Positions 15,145 through 24,017 of a DNA stretch of 64,000 bases are shown piece by piece. A program made the position numbers and the translations under genes. Each line of letters starts with the position of its first letter. The first letter of the stretch is position 1. Below the pieces are notes generated by a model, which saw only the letters and a program-made list of their open reading frames with translations, ran no database searches and was not told where the DNA came from. The stretch comes from JAKZRT01 sp965247915 (GTDB taxonomy: Bacteria > Pseudomonadota > Alphaproteobacteria > Rhodobacterales > Rhodobacteraceae): assembly GCA_965247915.1 (NCBI GenBank), contig OZ252048.1:1860001-1924000 (forward strand), written 5' to 3'.

Positions 15145-16346
15145 GGCGTGTGGTCGTAACAGGGCAGGGAACGATCAACGCGTTGGGGCACAATGTGACC
15201 GATACGCTGGCCGCGTTGCGCGCCGGACGCTCGGCCATCGGCCCGCTTGACATCCCCGATGTCGATCGCCTTTCGATCCGCATCGGTGCGCAGGTCCGGG
15301 GCTTCGATCCCGTAGCGCATTTCGACCGCCAGCAACTGACGCTTTATGACCGGTTCACCCAGTTTGCCCTGATCGCGGCGGATCAGGCTGTGACCCAGTC
15401 GGGGCTGCGCTTCGAGGGTGGGCTGGGCGACCGCAGCGGGGTGACCATTGGCACCGCGGCGGGGGGCATTCACACTTGGGAAGACGCTTACCGCGCAGTG
15501 TTCGAGGACGGCAAGAACCGGGTGCATCCTTTCGTCGTGCCGAAACTGATGCTGAACGCCGCCGCTTCGCACCTGTCGATGTGTTATGGGCTGCGCGGGC
15601 CTGCGTTCACCGTCCCGACCGCCTGCGCCTCCTCCAACCACGCCATGGGTCAGGCGTTTCAGATGATCCGGACCGGGTGCGCCGATGTCGTGCTGACCGG
15701 CGGCTCGGAGGCGATGCTGTGTTTCGGGGGGATCAAGGCCTGGGAGGGCCTGCGCGTCCTGTCGCCCGACGCCTGCCGTCCGTTTTCCAAAGACCGCAAT
15801 GGCATGGTCATCGGCGAAGGCGCTGCAGTGTTCGTCTTCGAGCACCGCGAAAACGCCCGCGCACGCGGGGCCGAAATTCTGGCCGAGGTGGTAGGCTTTG
15901 CAATGAATTCGGATGCCAGTGACATTGTCATGCCGTCGCGCGAAGGTGCTGCACGGGCCATCGCCGGGGCGCTTTCCGACGCGCGGTTATCGCCCGGCGA
16001 GGTGGGTTACATTAACGCCCATGGCACCGGCACCACCGCTAACGACACGACCGAATGCGCCGCCATTGGCGAGGTTTTCGGGGACCGATGCCCGCTGGTC
16101 TCGTCCACCAAATCCATGCACGGCCACCTGATTGGCGGTACCGGTGCGGTCGAGCTTCTGGCGGTGATCATGGCGCTGCGCGAGGGCGTGATCGCCCCGA
16201 CCGCAGGCTTTGGCCGACCCGACCCCGATTGCCCGCTCGATGTGGTGCCCAACCAGGCCCGCGAGGCCCAAATCGGTGCCGCCCTGTCCAACGCTTTCGC
16301 ATTTAGAGGTCTCAATGCGGTGCTTGCCCTCAGGAAAGCCTCCTGA
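15141..16346 (+). CDS. Beta-ketoacyl-ACP synthase (FabF/KAS II-like)
   Basis: This 401-residue thiolase-fold condensing enzyme has the catalytic triad Cys in VPTACASSNH, His in NAHGTGTTAND and His in SMHGHLIGGTG. It extends acyl-ACP with malonyl-ACP. Length and motifs fit FabF-like enzymes, but its place in an lpxD-ACP cluster suggests a dedicated role, perhaps in a lipid A acyl chain, rather than bulk fatty acid synthesis. It overlaps the ACP gene by 4 bp. It is followed by a 109-bp gap to the convergent P450 gene. Confidence 0.9.
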   Translation: MRRVVVTGQGTINALGHNVTDTLAALRAGRSAIGPLDIPDVDRLSIRIGAQVRGFDPVAHFDRQQLTLYDRFTQFALIAADQAVTQSGLRFEGGLGDRSGVTIGTAAGGIHTWEDAYRAVFEDGKNRVHPFVVPKLMLNAAASHLSMCYGLRGPAFTVPTACASSNHAMGQAFQMIRTGCADVVLTGGSEAMLCFGGIKAWEGLRVLSPDACRPFSKDRNGMVIGEGAAVFVFEHRENARARGAEILAEVVGFAMNSDASDIVMPSREGAARAIAGALSDARLSPGEVGYINAHGTGTTANDTTECAAIGEVFGDRCPLVSSTKSMHGHLIGGTGAVELLAVIMALREGVIAPTAGFGRPDPDCPLDVVPNQAREAQIGAALSNAFAFRGLNAVLALRKAS

Positions 16347-16455
16347 AGCCTGCCCGAGCTTAATGTCTGCGCCGCGGTGAGCTGCGTGAAGAAATCGGCC
16401 CATTTGACCGAATTCCGCGTCGACACCCGTGAACTTCACTTCGACAGGGTTCGTC

Positions 16456-17640
16456 TCAAATCGTGCTGACCACAAGCCGGTCGAGCCCGCGGAAGTGATA
16501 GACATCGGCGTATTGCGGCGCGTCGACCAAGCCGAGATTGGGATGCGCGGCAAAGAGCGCGGGCAGCGCGATTTGCATTTCCAACCGCGCCAGCGGGGCA
16601 CCGACGCAGAAATGCAGACCCGCGCCGAAGGCAAGGTGCTGGACCGGTGCGCGCGAAGGGTCGAAGCGGTCGAGGTCGGGGCCGAGCGCCGCATCGCGAC
16701 CCGCTGAGCCCAACAGAACCGCAATTTCGCTGCCTGCGGCCAGAGGCTGCTCGAAGAGCCGCAACGGCTCATAGACCCAACGTGTGAACATGTGCAGCGG
16801 CGGATCAAAGCGCAGGATCTCTTCGACCGTGCCGGGCACCCGATCGGGCGACAGGCAGTCACGCCTGGCTTCGGTTTCCAACAGCGCCTTGATGCCGTTG
16901 CCAAGCGAATGCACCGTCGCTTCGTGGCCCGCGTTCAACAAGAGGATGCAGGTGGTGATCAATTCGTCGGTGCTGAGCTTTTGGCCGTCTTGCTCGGCGG
17001 CGATCAGATGGGTAATCAGGTCGTCAGCGGGGCGCTGGCGTTTTTCGCGCACATAACCGCGCAGGAAATCCGCGAACTCGAGCGCGGCGCGATTGGCGGC
17101 GTCTTCCATGGCCCGGGTCCGGCGTGCCTGATACATGCCGACCATCGCATGGCTCCAGTTCAAAAGCTGGTCCGCCATTGTATCCGGCACGCCCAGCAGG
17201 CGCGCGATCACGGTCACCGGCAACCGCGCGGCAAATGCCGGGATCAGGTCGACCGGCCCTTCGGGCAGGCCGCGCGCCAAGTCTTGCGACAGCGCGGTGA
17301 TGTCAGGCGCCAGCTCGCCGATGCGGCGCGAGGTGAAGGCCCGCAGCACCAGCCCGCGCAGGCGGGTGTGGCGCGGCGGCTCCAACTCCAGCATCGAATG
17401 CGCATCAACCGCGTAAAAGCCTTGCGTATGCGGGTCGGTCCGCGGACCCTTCCCCGGTGGCGGGTCCCGCCCCATGCCCCGGTCGCGCAGCACCGCGCGC
17501 GCGGCGCGGTGGCTGGCAGCGCAGATCAGGCCATAATCTTCCCAGAAAAAGAAATCACCCGCCGCCCGGGCGCGGGCATAGAACGGATAGGGGTTCTGAA
17601 CGAACGCGCGCTCGGTCGGAGATTGCGCAAGGCTCTGCAC
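16456..17640 (-). CDS. Cytochrome P450
   Basis: This is a 394-residue soluble bacterial P450. It has the I-helix motif LNAGHEAT (oxygen activation), the K-helix ExxR in VEEILRFDPP, and the heme loop FGAGLHFCVGAPLARLE with Cys345 as the iron ligand. It probably hydroxylates a small lipophilic substrate using electrons from a ferredoxin; no ferredoxin or reductase gene is adjacent. It begins only 3 bp after the gene order's upstream member tpiA ends, so it is likely transcribed from the tpiA promoter. The substrate is unknown. Confidence 0.92.
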   Translation of the reverse strand: MQSLAQSPTERAFVQNPYPFYARARAAGDFFFWEDYGLICAASHRAARAVLRDRGMGRDPPPGKGPRTDPHTQGFYAVDAHSMLELEPPRHTRLRGLVLRAFTSRRIGELAPDITALSQDLARGLPEGPVDLIPAFAARLPVTVIARLLGVPDTMADQLLNWSHAMVGMYQARRTRAMEDAANRAALEFADFLRGYVREKRQRPADDLITHLIAAEQDGQKLSTDELITTCILLLNAGHEATVHSLGNGIKALLETEARRDCLSPDRVPGTVEEILRFDPPLHMFTRWVYEPLRLFEQPLAAGSEIAVLLGSAGRDAALGPDLDRFDPSRAPVQHLAFGAGLHFCVGAPLARLEMQIALPALFAAHPNLGLVDAPQYADVYHFRGLDRLVVSTI

Positions 17641-17643
17641 CGC

Positions 17644-18390
17644 TCAGGCCGCTGACAGCGCGGCCACGATCGGGCCGAAATCACCGGCTTTCAACGATGC
17701 GCCGCCGACAAGGGCACCATCGACATTTGGCACGGCGAATATCTCGGCAGCATTTCCGGCCTTGACCGAGCCGCCGTAAAGCAATGGGATTTCAGCGCCG
17801 TCCTCGCCCAGTCGACCGGTCAGCGTGGCGCGGATGTCGGCGTGTACTTCGGCAATTTCCGCAGGCGTCGCGGTGCGCCCGGTGCCGATGGCCCAGACCG
17901 GCTCGTAAGCGAGTATCGTGTTGACAGCACTTGCACCATCCGGCAGCGAACCGGCAATCTGCCGGCGCACGACTTCCAGTGTCGCTCCGGCATCGCGCTC
18001 AGCTTCGGTCTCGCCGACGCAGAGAATGGCGACAAGTCCGGCGCGCCAGACGGCGGCGGTTTTTGCGGCCACGACGGCATCGGTTTCGCCATGATCGGCG
18101 CGGCGTTCGGAATGGCCGGTGATGATGTGGCTCGCCCCCGCATCGGCCAGCAGTTCGGCGGCAATATCGCCGGTATGCGCGCCGGACACCTGATCGTGGC
18201 AATCCTGGGCGCCGACGCTGACCGAACTGCCCGCGCAGGCCGCCGCCAACGCGGCCAACAGCGGGGCCGGCGGGCAGATGATCACTTCGCACCCCGGTTC
18301 AGGCTGCGCTGCGGCCAGCGCCTGAACTTCGGCTAGGTCGGCGCGCCGCCCGTTCATTTTCCAGTTTCCGGCGGCGATCTTGCGGGGCAT
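17644..18390 (-). CDS. tpiA: Triosephosphate isomerase
   Basis: This is a 248-residue TIM-barrel enzyme interconverting dihydroxyacetone phosphate and glyceraldehyde 3-phosphate. It has the N-terminal AAGNWKMNG (catalytic Lys), the electrophilic His in ITGHSERR, the catalytic Glu in LAYEPVWAIGTG, and the phosphate loop LYGGSVKAGNA. A GGAGGGTCC stretch sits just before the ATG. The P450 gene follows after 3 bp in the same direction, an unusual partner for a glycolytic gene. Confidence 0.96.
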   Translation of the reverse strand: MPRKIAAGNWKMNGRRADLAEVQALAAAQPEPGCEVIICPPAPLLAALAAACAGSSVSVGAQDCHDQVSGAHTGDIAAELLADAGASHIITGHSERRADHGETDAVVAAKTAAVWRAGLVAILCVGETEAERDAGATLEVVRRQIAGSLPDGASAVNTILAYEPVWAIGTGRTATPAEIAEVHADIRATLTGRLGEDGAEIPLLYGGSVKAGNAAEIFAVPNVDGALVGGASLKAGDFGPIVAALSAA

Positions 18391-18462
18391 GGACCCTCCT
18401 GCGTGGCGGCAAGTGCGATACCTATCGCGCCCTCGGTCCGCGTCAAGGCCGGGGGCCGGCCT

Positions 18463-18799
18463 TTAGAGAACCGCCAATGCGCGGCGGGCCCAGTCGCAAG
18501 CCAGATCGGGGTCGTCCAGTGCGGCATCGGGCAAGCGCCAATAGGGCATCCCGGTTGGTTTCTTTCCGTCGCGTGTATAGGTCCATTGCGGGCAATTTTT
18601 GCGGGCAATTTTCGGCTTCAAGCGCGGTGATCACCTCACTACGCGCTTTCAGATAGACGCCGCCGTCGGCGTGGATGATCGCGAATATCGTGCCGTCGCG
18701 ATAGAGGCACAGACCGCCCATCATCTTGCGCGTGGTCAGGCCGCCGAGGCCCGAGAAAAGTTCAACAGCATGGGCCGCGTCGGCGTCCGAGACGCTCAC
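18463..18799 (-). pseudogene. TfoX/Sxy N-domain-like protein, frameshifted by a 13-bp tandem duplication
   Basis: The gene begins at GTG 18799 (MSVSDADAAHAVELFSGLGG) with the TfoX_N core TTRKMMGGLCLYRDG. At 18587-18612 a 13-bp unit occurs twice in exact tandem. Deleting one unit joins EAENCPQ to WTYTRDGKK and then YWRLPDAALDDPDLACDWA with a natural stop at 18463, the expected family ending. As it stands, the frame reads an unrelated basic tail to 18443. TfoX-domain proteins include competence regulators; single-domain members are often of unknown function. It overlaps the HesB gene by 4 bp (GTGA). Confidence 0.85.
18587..18612. repeat. Exact 13-bp tandem duplication inside the tfoX-like gene
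   Basis: TGCGGGCAATTTT at 18587-18599 is repeated without change at 18600-18612. The duplication is not a multiple of three, and removing it restores the family-typical protein end. Confidence 0.95.
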
Positions 18800-19158
18800 G
18801 TCGCGCCGAGGCCGTCGTCGAATTTGATCGATTCACCGCAACCGCAGGCGTCAACTACATTGGGGTTCTTGAACCTGAAGCCCGATTCCAGCAGACTGAC
18901 CTCGTAATCAATCTCGGTGCCGAACATGAACATCTGCGCCATGGGCGCGATCAGCACCCGGGCGCCGTCCTGCTCGACCACTTCGTCGTTCGGATCGGGC
19001 GCATCGACGTATTCCATGGTGTATTCCATGCCCGCGCACCCGCCTTTTTTGAGACCGATCCGCAGCCCATGGCGGCCATCGCGCGCCATCAGACCCGCGA
19101 TCTGGTCCGCCGCGACCGGGGTCATAGTGACCGCTGTTTTGCCTGGAATTCCGAACAT
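18796..19158 (-). CDS. HesB/IscA/SufA-type iron-sulfur cluster assembly protein
   Basis: This 120-residue A-type carrier has three conserved cysteines: one in KKGGCAGMEY and two in ACGCGES near the C-terminus. Such proteins receive Fe-S clusters from the scaffold and pass them to apo-enzymes. The exact member (SufA, IscA or ErpA) cannot be told from sequence alone. It is followed in the same direction by the broken tfoX-like gene, which it overlaps by 4 bp. A SufT-like gene on the same strand lies about 1 kb upstream. Confidence 0.9.
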   Translation of the reverse strand: MFGIPGKTAVTMTPVAADQIAGLMARDGRHGLRIGLKKGGCAGMEYTMEYVDAPDPNDEVVEQDGARVLIAPMAQMFMFGTEIDYEVSLLESGFRFKNPNVVDACGCGESIKFDDGLGAT

Positions 19159-19189
19159 AGGACATATCTAGGCGCGATTATCGCCCGGC

Positions 19190-20230
19190 TCAAGCCTTTG
19201 CCGCAGCCGCGCACAAATTCCCGAGCTTGATTTGGGTCAGTTCGCGGCCCAGAAAACCAAGCCCACAGTCCGGGGCGCCAATAATGCGGTCGCCGGGCAG
19301 CACCTCGCGGATCTTCGTTATTCGCGCGACGATTTCTTCCACTGGTTCAATTCGCGACACCGCGACATCAATAAGGCCGATTATGGCTTTGGTTTTGGTG
19401 AATTTTTCGAATAGAGACAGGTCATTCTTGCAGTGGCAATCTTCGATCGACAGCGCCTCGATGCGGCCATTCAGCGCCGCGACAAGGTCATGATAAACCC
19501 GGTGATCAGCCTTCGGGAAATCGGGGTTGTCGAGCCGATCAGGATATCCGCAACACATATGCGCCGTGCGCTGAACTCCCTCCGCGCCATGAAAACACCG
19601 ATCCAGCATCTCGACGCCGTAATCCAGCGCCTCGACAGGGCGGCGCGCAAAAACCGGTTCGTCGATCTGAATGTGTGTACAGCCTGCCTCGGCCAGCGCC
19701 AGAACCTCGCCGTTCAGCGCGTCAGCCAGATCGCGGGCCAGACGCTTCGGGTCGTCGTAATGGCAATCGGCGGTGGTATCCATGATCGTCATCGGACCGG
19801 GCAGGGTGATTTTCACCGGGCGGTCGGTGGCGGCCTGGGCGACGGCATAGTCGCGCGGCAGGACCGACGTGCCTTTGCGGCGGATCGGCCCCCTGATTGC
19901 CGGGAGTTCGGTGTCATAGGCGCCGCGCCGCATTACCCGGCGTTCGAGGTTTTCAAAATCGAACCCCTCGAAGTGACGGCATTGATAATGCACGTAATTC
20001 TCGCGCCGCTGTTCGCCGTCGGTCGGGATGTCGATACCGCAATTGACCTGCGCGCGCACCACCTCGTGCGTGGCCCTGACGAAAGCCGCCTCATGCGCGG
20101 GGTCGTCAGACCAGGCGTCCACCACATCTTGGGAATAGTGATCTTCGGCCAGGTCGATTTGGAACCAGTCGCGGATCGGCACATAGTCGGGCTTGGGAAA
20201 GGCCCCAATGCAGGTGGTATTGATGGGCAT
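19190..20230 (-). CDS. MetE C-terminal-domain (core-MetE-like) methionine synthase family protein
   Basis: This 346-residue protein corresponds only to the catalytic C-terminal barrel of cobalamin-independent methionine synthase. Zinc ligands are visible as His and Cys in HMCCGYP and Cys in APDCGLG, and the QIDEPVF strand is present. Short core-MetE proteins can make methionine from homocysteine with methyl donors other than folate; others act in catabolism. The N-terminal MetE half is absent, as is normal for this family. The start is ATG 20230. A possible promoter lies in the 70-bp gap to the SufT-like gene. Donor unknown. Confidence 0.82.
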   Translation of the reverse strand: MPINTTCIGAFPKPDYVPIRDWFQIDLAEDHYSQDVVDAWSDDPAHEAAFVRATHEVVRAQVNCGIDIPTDGEQRRENYVHYQCRHFEGFDFENLERRVMRRGAYDTELPAIRGPIRRKGTSVLPRDYAVAQAATDRPVKITLPGPMTIMDTTADCHYDDPKRLARDLADALNGEVLALAEAGCTHIQIDEPVFARRPVEALDYGVEMLDRCFHGAEGVQRTAHMCCGYPDRLDNPDFPKADHRVYHDLVAALNGRIEALSIEDCHCKNDLSLFEKFTKTKAIIGLIDVAVSRIEPVEEIVARITKIREVLPGDRIIGAPDCGLGFLGRELTQIKLGNLCAAAAKA

Positions 20231-20300
20231 TGGGGGCCTCGTGCGCCTGAGTGTCGTGTCCGACGTTAGGACCGGGACAGCGGACGCTCAAGAGTGATTT

Positions 20301-20660
20301 TCACATGAACCCCAGTTCAAGGCGCGCCTCGTCCGACATCATTTCCATCCCCCAAGGCGGATCGAATGTCATTTGCACGTTGACCGTTCGCACACCGGGC
20401 AGGGGCTCGACCGCTTCGGCCACCCATCCGGGCATTTCACCGGCCACCGGGCAGCCGGGCGCGGTCAGGGTCATAACTACGCTCACATCGGATTCCGCAC
20501 CGATAGCGATCGTATAGATCAGGCCAAGGTCATAGATATTCACCGGAATCTCAGGGTCATAGACCGACCGGCACGCAGCGACCACATCCTCATACAAAGG
20601 GTGATCGGTGGTTGACGGCGCAATCAGCGGCGCGCCTTCCATCGGGGTTTCACCATCCAT
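20301..20660 (-). CDS. sufT: SufT/MIP18-family (DUF59) Fe-S assembly factor
   Basis: This 119-residue protein has the DUF59 core PEIPVNIYDLGLIY, the reactive cysteine in TAPGCPVAGEMP, and the C-terminal QMTFDPPWGMEMM. SufT-type proteins help mature Fe-S enzymes under high demand. The start ATG 20660 is chosen over 20690 because AAGGGT lies about 10 bp upstream. It is not in a suf operon here but near the HesB-type carrier, which supports an Fe-S role. Confidence 0.85.
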   Translation of the reverse strand: MDGETPMEGAPLIAPSTTDHPLYEDVVAACRSVYDPEIPVNIYDLGLIYTIAIGAESDVSVVMTLTAPGCPVAGEMPGWVAEAVEPLPGVRTVNVQMTFDPPWGMEMMSDEARLELGFM

Positions 20661-20701
20661 CTCTGGACCCTTTTTGCAATACCTGAGCATTCATATAAGG
20701 A

Positions 20702-21562
20702 TTAGTGTCGAATGCGTCCAGTCCGGTCAATCGTCCTCAGCTTCGCCGCCGGGCGGCGGCAGCGGGGCGCATGCAGTTTGTCGCGGCTGGCAGTGATGCC
20801 GTACGACCCGTTCACGCAGAAGGTCCCGACGGTCTCGAACTGCCGGATCACCGCCGTGCCATAAGGCGTGATTGACGCGCCAATGCGCGGGATCACGGCG
20901 TCGAACCGGGGCAGGCGCTCGCCGTCGTAATGCATCCCGGGCGAAGCCGCGTTGATCGCCATATAGGCGCGCGCGGTGTCGATCACCTCAACAGTGTGGC
21001 CGCGCTTTTCGCCTTCCTCGACCAGTCGGCGGGTCGAATAATTGTTTTCGCGGCTCAATACCGCGATGCGCAAAGGCCGGTCTGGTGCGCCTTCGCGGAA
21101 AGATTTGGATTCGTAGACCTTGTAACTCAGTCGTGGCTGACAATGGCTTTCGGTCGGGCTGATGATCACGTTTTTCAGCGCCTGCCGGCCCAGCAGCATT
21201 CGATAGGAAAGCTGTTCGCGGTCCGCCAGCGTGATCTCGATCGGCCAGCTGCGATTGCCGATAAATATATTCGTCTCAATCACATAGCGCATTTCGCTGA
21301 CCCCGTTCGACGAGGTGACTTCGCGGTGATCCAGGATCGGGGCCGCGCAGGGGATCCCAATGTCGTCTCGTTTCGGGTTTGGCTCAATCGTGAACCGCAC
21401 CTTGCGTCGGCCCGCTGGCCCAAAGGCCTCGATGTTCTTGGCGTGCAAGGCCGATGTCTTGGCGCCGGTATCGATCTTGGCTTCCAGCGCGGGCAGGCCC
21501 AGATCGTGCAATGCCACCCATTCTTCCCACCCGAGCCGGAAATCGGTAAAGGCGTTGTCCAT
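20702..21562 (-). pseudogene. RimK-type fusion (retropepsin-like/Zn-protease domain plus RimK), ATP-grasp part lost
   Basis: Residues 1-150 match the RimK-linked protease family (EAKIDTGAKTSALHA, MLLGRQAL). Residues about 165-265 match the RimK N-terminal domain (RIAVLSRENNYSTRRL, FDAVIPRIGASITPYGTA, ASRDKLHA). The ATP-grasp catalytic domain that should follow (about 200 residues) is missing: after ASRDKLHA the frame reads PRCRRPAAKLRTIDRTG and stops. In another frame the same DNA ends PPPGGEAEDD and stop, a plausible original C-terminus, so an internal deletion with frameshift is inferred. RimK ligases add glutamate to proteins or form amide bonds; this copy cannot. Confidence 0.8.
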
Positions 21563-21647
21563 GCGGTCCCCCGTTTCGTACCTTCGTGTTTTGCGCGATT
21601 AAGGGCACGAACTGGCGGGAAAAGGCAATTGCAACGAAAGGGTCCGA

Positions 21648-22778
21648 ATGTCGGGCAGGTTTTCATTCGCGGTGACGGGTCACGATGGCGGGGCGCGGCG
21701 CGGCGCGATCACCACCCCGCACGGGGTTATCGACACGCCGGCCTTCATGCCCGTCGGCACCGCGGCGACGGTCAAGGCGATGCTGCCCGAAAACGTGGCT
21801 GCCACCGGCGCGCACGTGATCCTTGGCAACACGTACCATCTGATGCTGCGGCCCGGGGCCGCCCGGGTCGAAGCCCTGGGCGGTCTGCACCAATTCATGA
21901 ACTGGTCCGGACCGATCCTGACAGACTCGGGTGGTTTTCAGGTCATGAGCCTAGCCGAATTGCGCAAAATGTCCGAAGACGGGGTGCGGTTCAAAAGCCA
22001 TATCGACGGGTCGGACCACATGATTTCACCCGAAATCAGTATGGAAATTCAGCGCGCGCTCGGCTCCGACATCGTCATGGCTTTCGACGAATGTACGCCC
22101 CATCCGGCCGAAAAATCCGTGGCCGCCGATAGCATGCGCTTGTCGATGCGATGGGCGGACAAGTCGCGCGCCGCCTTTGGCGACCGGCCCGGTCACGCGC
22201 TGTTCGGCATCCAGCAGGGCAGCGTCTATCGCGACCTGCGCGCCGAAAGCTCCGAGGCTCTGACGGCCATCGGGTTCGACGGATACGCCATCGGCGGGCT
22301 GGCTGTGGGCGAAGGACAGGATGCGATGTTCGAGGTGCTGGATTTTGCGACCGATATGCTGCCCGCCGACCGCCCGCGCTATCTGATGGGGGTCGGCAAG
22401 CCCGCGGACATCGTTGGCGCGGTGGCGCGCGGTGTCGACATGATGGATTGCGTGCTGCCGTCGCGGTCGGGGCGCACCGGCCAGGTCTTCACCCGGCGCG
22501 GCGTGGTCAATCTGAAAAACGCCCGCCACCGCGACGACCCGCGCCCACTTGACCCATCCTGCACCTGCCCCGCCTGCCGGTCCTACAGCCGCGCCTATCT
22601 GCACCATGTGTTCCGGTCGAACGAGATCATCGCCTCGATGCTGATGACCTGGCACAACCTGCATTATTATCAAGAACTTATGGCCGACATGCGCGCGGCG
22701 ATTGCGAAGGGACGATTTTTGGCTTTTGAAAAAAAATTCGCAGACAACCAATTGCTTGGCGACGTCGCGCCAAACTGA
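21648..22778 (+). CDS. tgt: Queuine tRNA-ribosyltransferase
   Basis: This 376-residue enzyme exchanges guanine-34 in GUN-anticodon tRNAs for preQ1 on the way to queuosine. It has PAFMPVGTAATVKAM, the catalytic Asp region TDSGGFQVMS, the substrate loop GGLAVGEG, the second Asp in DCVLPSR, and the zinc site CTCPACRSYSRAYLHH. Full length. ATG 21648 is used. Downstream, an inverted repeat (GTTTCAG ... CTGAAAC) near 22783-22811 could aid termination, before IS630 copy B. Confidence 0.97.
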   Translation: MSGRFSFAVTGHDGGARRGAITTPHGVIDTPAFMPVGTAATVKAMLPENVAATGAHVILGNTYHLMLRPGAARVEALGGLHQFMNWSGPILTDSGGFQVMSLAELRKMSEDGVRFKSHIDGSDHMISPEISMEIQRALGSDIVMAFDECTPHPAEKSVAADSMRLSMRWADKSRAAFGDRPGHALFGIQQGSVYRDLRAESSEALTAIGFDGYAIGGLAVGEGQDAMFEVLDFATDMLPADRPRYLMGVGKPADIVGAVARGVDMMDCVLPSRSGRTGQVFTRRGVVNLKNARHRDDPRPLDPSCTCPACRSYSRAYLHHVFRSNEIIASMLMTWHNLHYYQELMADMRAAIAKGRFLAFEKKFADNQLLGDVAPN

Positions 22779-22929
22779 TCGTTTCAGCGCAGATTTTCCG
22801 AACTGAAACCCAATAATGCCAGCCAACAAAGATTAAGTTGCGTACTTTGCGGCAATTTGTACCTTTGTCGGGCATCCGGGGGGAATGCACCCCCCTATCG
22901 TTCAATAACTGTCTTAAAGCATATTGCAT

Positions 22930-23909
22930 TTAATCTGAGGCATATCCCGCGGCCTTGAGGAAGTTCCAGCATTGGTCTGGGTCGAAGAGATCACAAATGT
23001 CGCTGAGGGCGTCAAAGAGGGCATCGAAGGTTCTTGCTCCAACCCTTCGCAGGTGAGCTTTCCCTTCGCAGGTGAGCTTTCAACTTTGAGAACGCCATTT
23101 CGATCGGGTTAAGATCCGGGGAGTAGGGTGGCAGGAACAAGAACCAGCATCCGCGCGCCCTCAACGCCTGTGCCGCGCGGTGGCTTTTGTGGGTGGAAAG
23201 ATTGTCGAGAATGACCACAGTTCCAGGGTCCAGCGCAGGCGCAAGCTGGGTCTCGATATAAGTCTCGAACGCCGATCCATCCATTGCGCCGCTGATCACC
23301 CAGGGTGCAATCAGCGCGTTATGGGTCAGCCCGGCGATGAAGGTCTGCGTGCCCCATTTTCCAAAGGGTGCGGTGCCATAAAGCCGCTCACCCCTGAAGC
23401 TGCGCCCGCGCAACCGGGTGAGGTTGGTTTTGACGGCGGTTTCATCGATGAATACCAGCCTGTGCGGTTCGGCGCGCATGCGCGGCTGGCGGCGGCTGAT
23501 CCATTCCCTTCGCGCCTTATGCAGGGCGGGCCGGTCACGTTCCTGCGCGACAAGTCCTTTTTTTATATGAAAACCCTGCGCGTTCCAGAGCCCGGTGGAT
23601 TGAGGAGAGCTGAACGCTCACGCCGTGCGTCTCCGCAAGCGCACCCGCAAGTTCCTGCAATGTTATGTCCGGTTCAGCCCGGACAATCTCGATCAGGAAA
23701 CCCGCATGCGGTGCCAGCTTGCCAAACCGGCCCGCTGGCCTGCCCTGTGGCTTGGGTGTGACCTCGCCCCGCTCACGTTGATCCGCCGCATAACGCACCG
23801 CCGTCGCTGCACTGACGCCATAAACCCGCCCCGCAGCGCGACAAGAGTTTCCGGCCGCAATATACCCGCATATCCGCTGCCGAAGATCCAAAGAATACGG
23901 TTTGCCCAT
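22930..23909 (-). pseudogene. IS630-family transposase, catalytic half frameshifted (copy B)
   Basis: The first frame (23909 to 23535) is intact and ends after the seven-A slippage run. The second frame keeps the two catalytic Asp motifs and NPIEMAFSKLKAHLRR. It then shifts into ESSPAKGWSKN and stops at 23012 because of the 19-bp duplication. The last 40 or so residues (VGARTFDALFDALSD ... AAGYASD) are lost. The DDE residues remain, so some activity cannot be excluded, but this copy is probably dead. Confidence 0.88.
23043..23080. repeat. Exact 19-bp tandem duplication inside IS630 copy B
   Basis: The 19-bp unit at 23043-23061 (CCCTTCGCAGGTGAGCTTT) is repeated exactly at 23062-23080. Copies A and C have it once. 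This gives a clear ancestral state and shows a recent duplication. Confidence 0.97.
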
Positions 23910-24017
23910 GCTCCACCTCCTCACGGGAAATGAATCAGACAAACAACACTTTGGGAATCCCCTTTCGATTCACATCAAACGCAAACCGCTTTAGTGTGGG
24001 GGTTTAACATGAGAAAA

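Larger units (their letters stand above)
22917..23991 (-). mobile_element. IS630-family insertion sequence, copy B (1075 bp, carries a 19-bp duplication)
   Basis: It has the same terminal inverted repeats as copies A and C and is flanked by TA at 22915-22916 and 23992-23993. It is 19 bp longer because of a tandem duplication at 23043-23080. It sits in the gap between tgt and a VPLPA-CTERM gene, 15 bp ahead of that gene's ATG, so it probably removed the promoter of that gene. Confidence 0.95.

Noticed and set aside
20231..20300. SAM-type riboswitch before the MetE-like gene
   Set aside because: The 70-bp leader has no recognisable conserved core; spacing alone is not evidence.
20930..22132. 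400-codon + strand frame over the RimK fusion and tgt start
   Set aside because: Antisense to the RimK fusion and out of frame with tgt; no recognisable domain.
22779..22914. A small gene between tgt and IS630 copy B
   Set aside because: No frame with a start and coding-like composition; only an imperfect inverted repeat.
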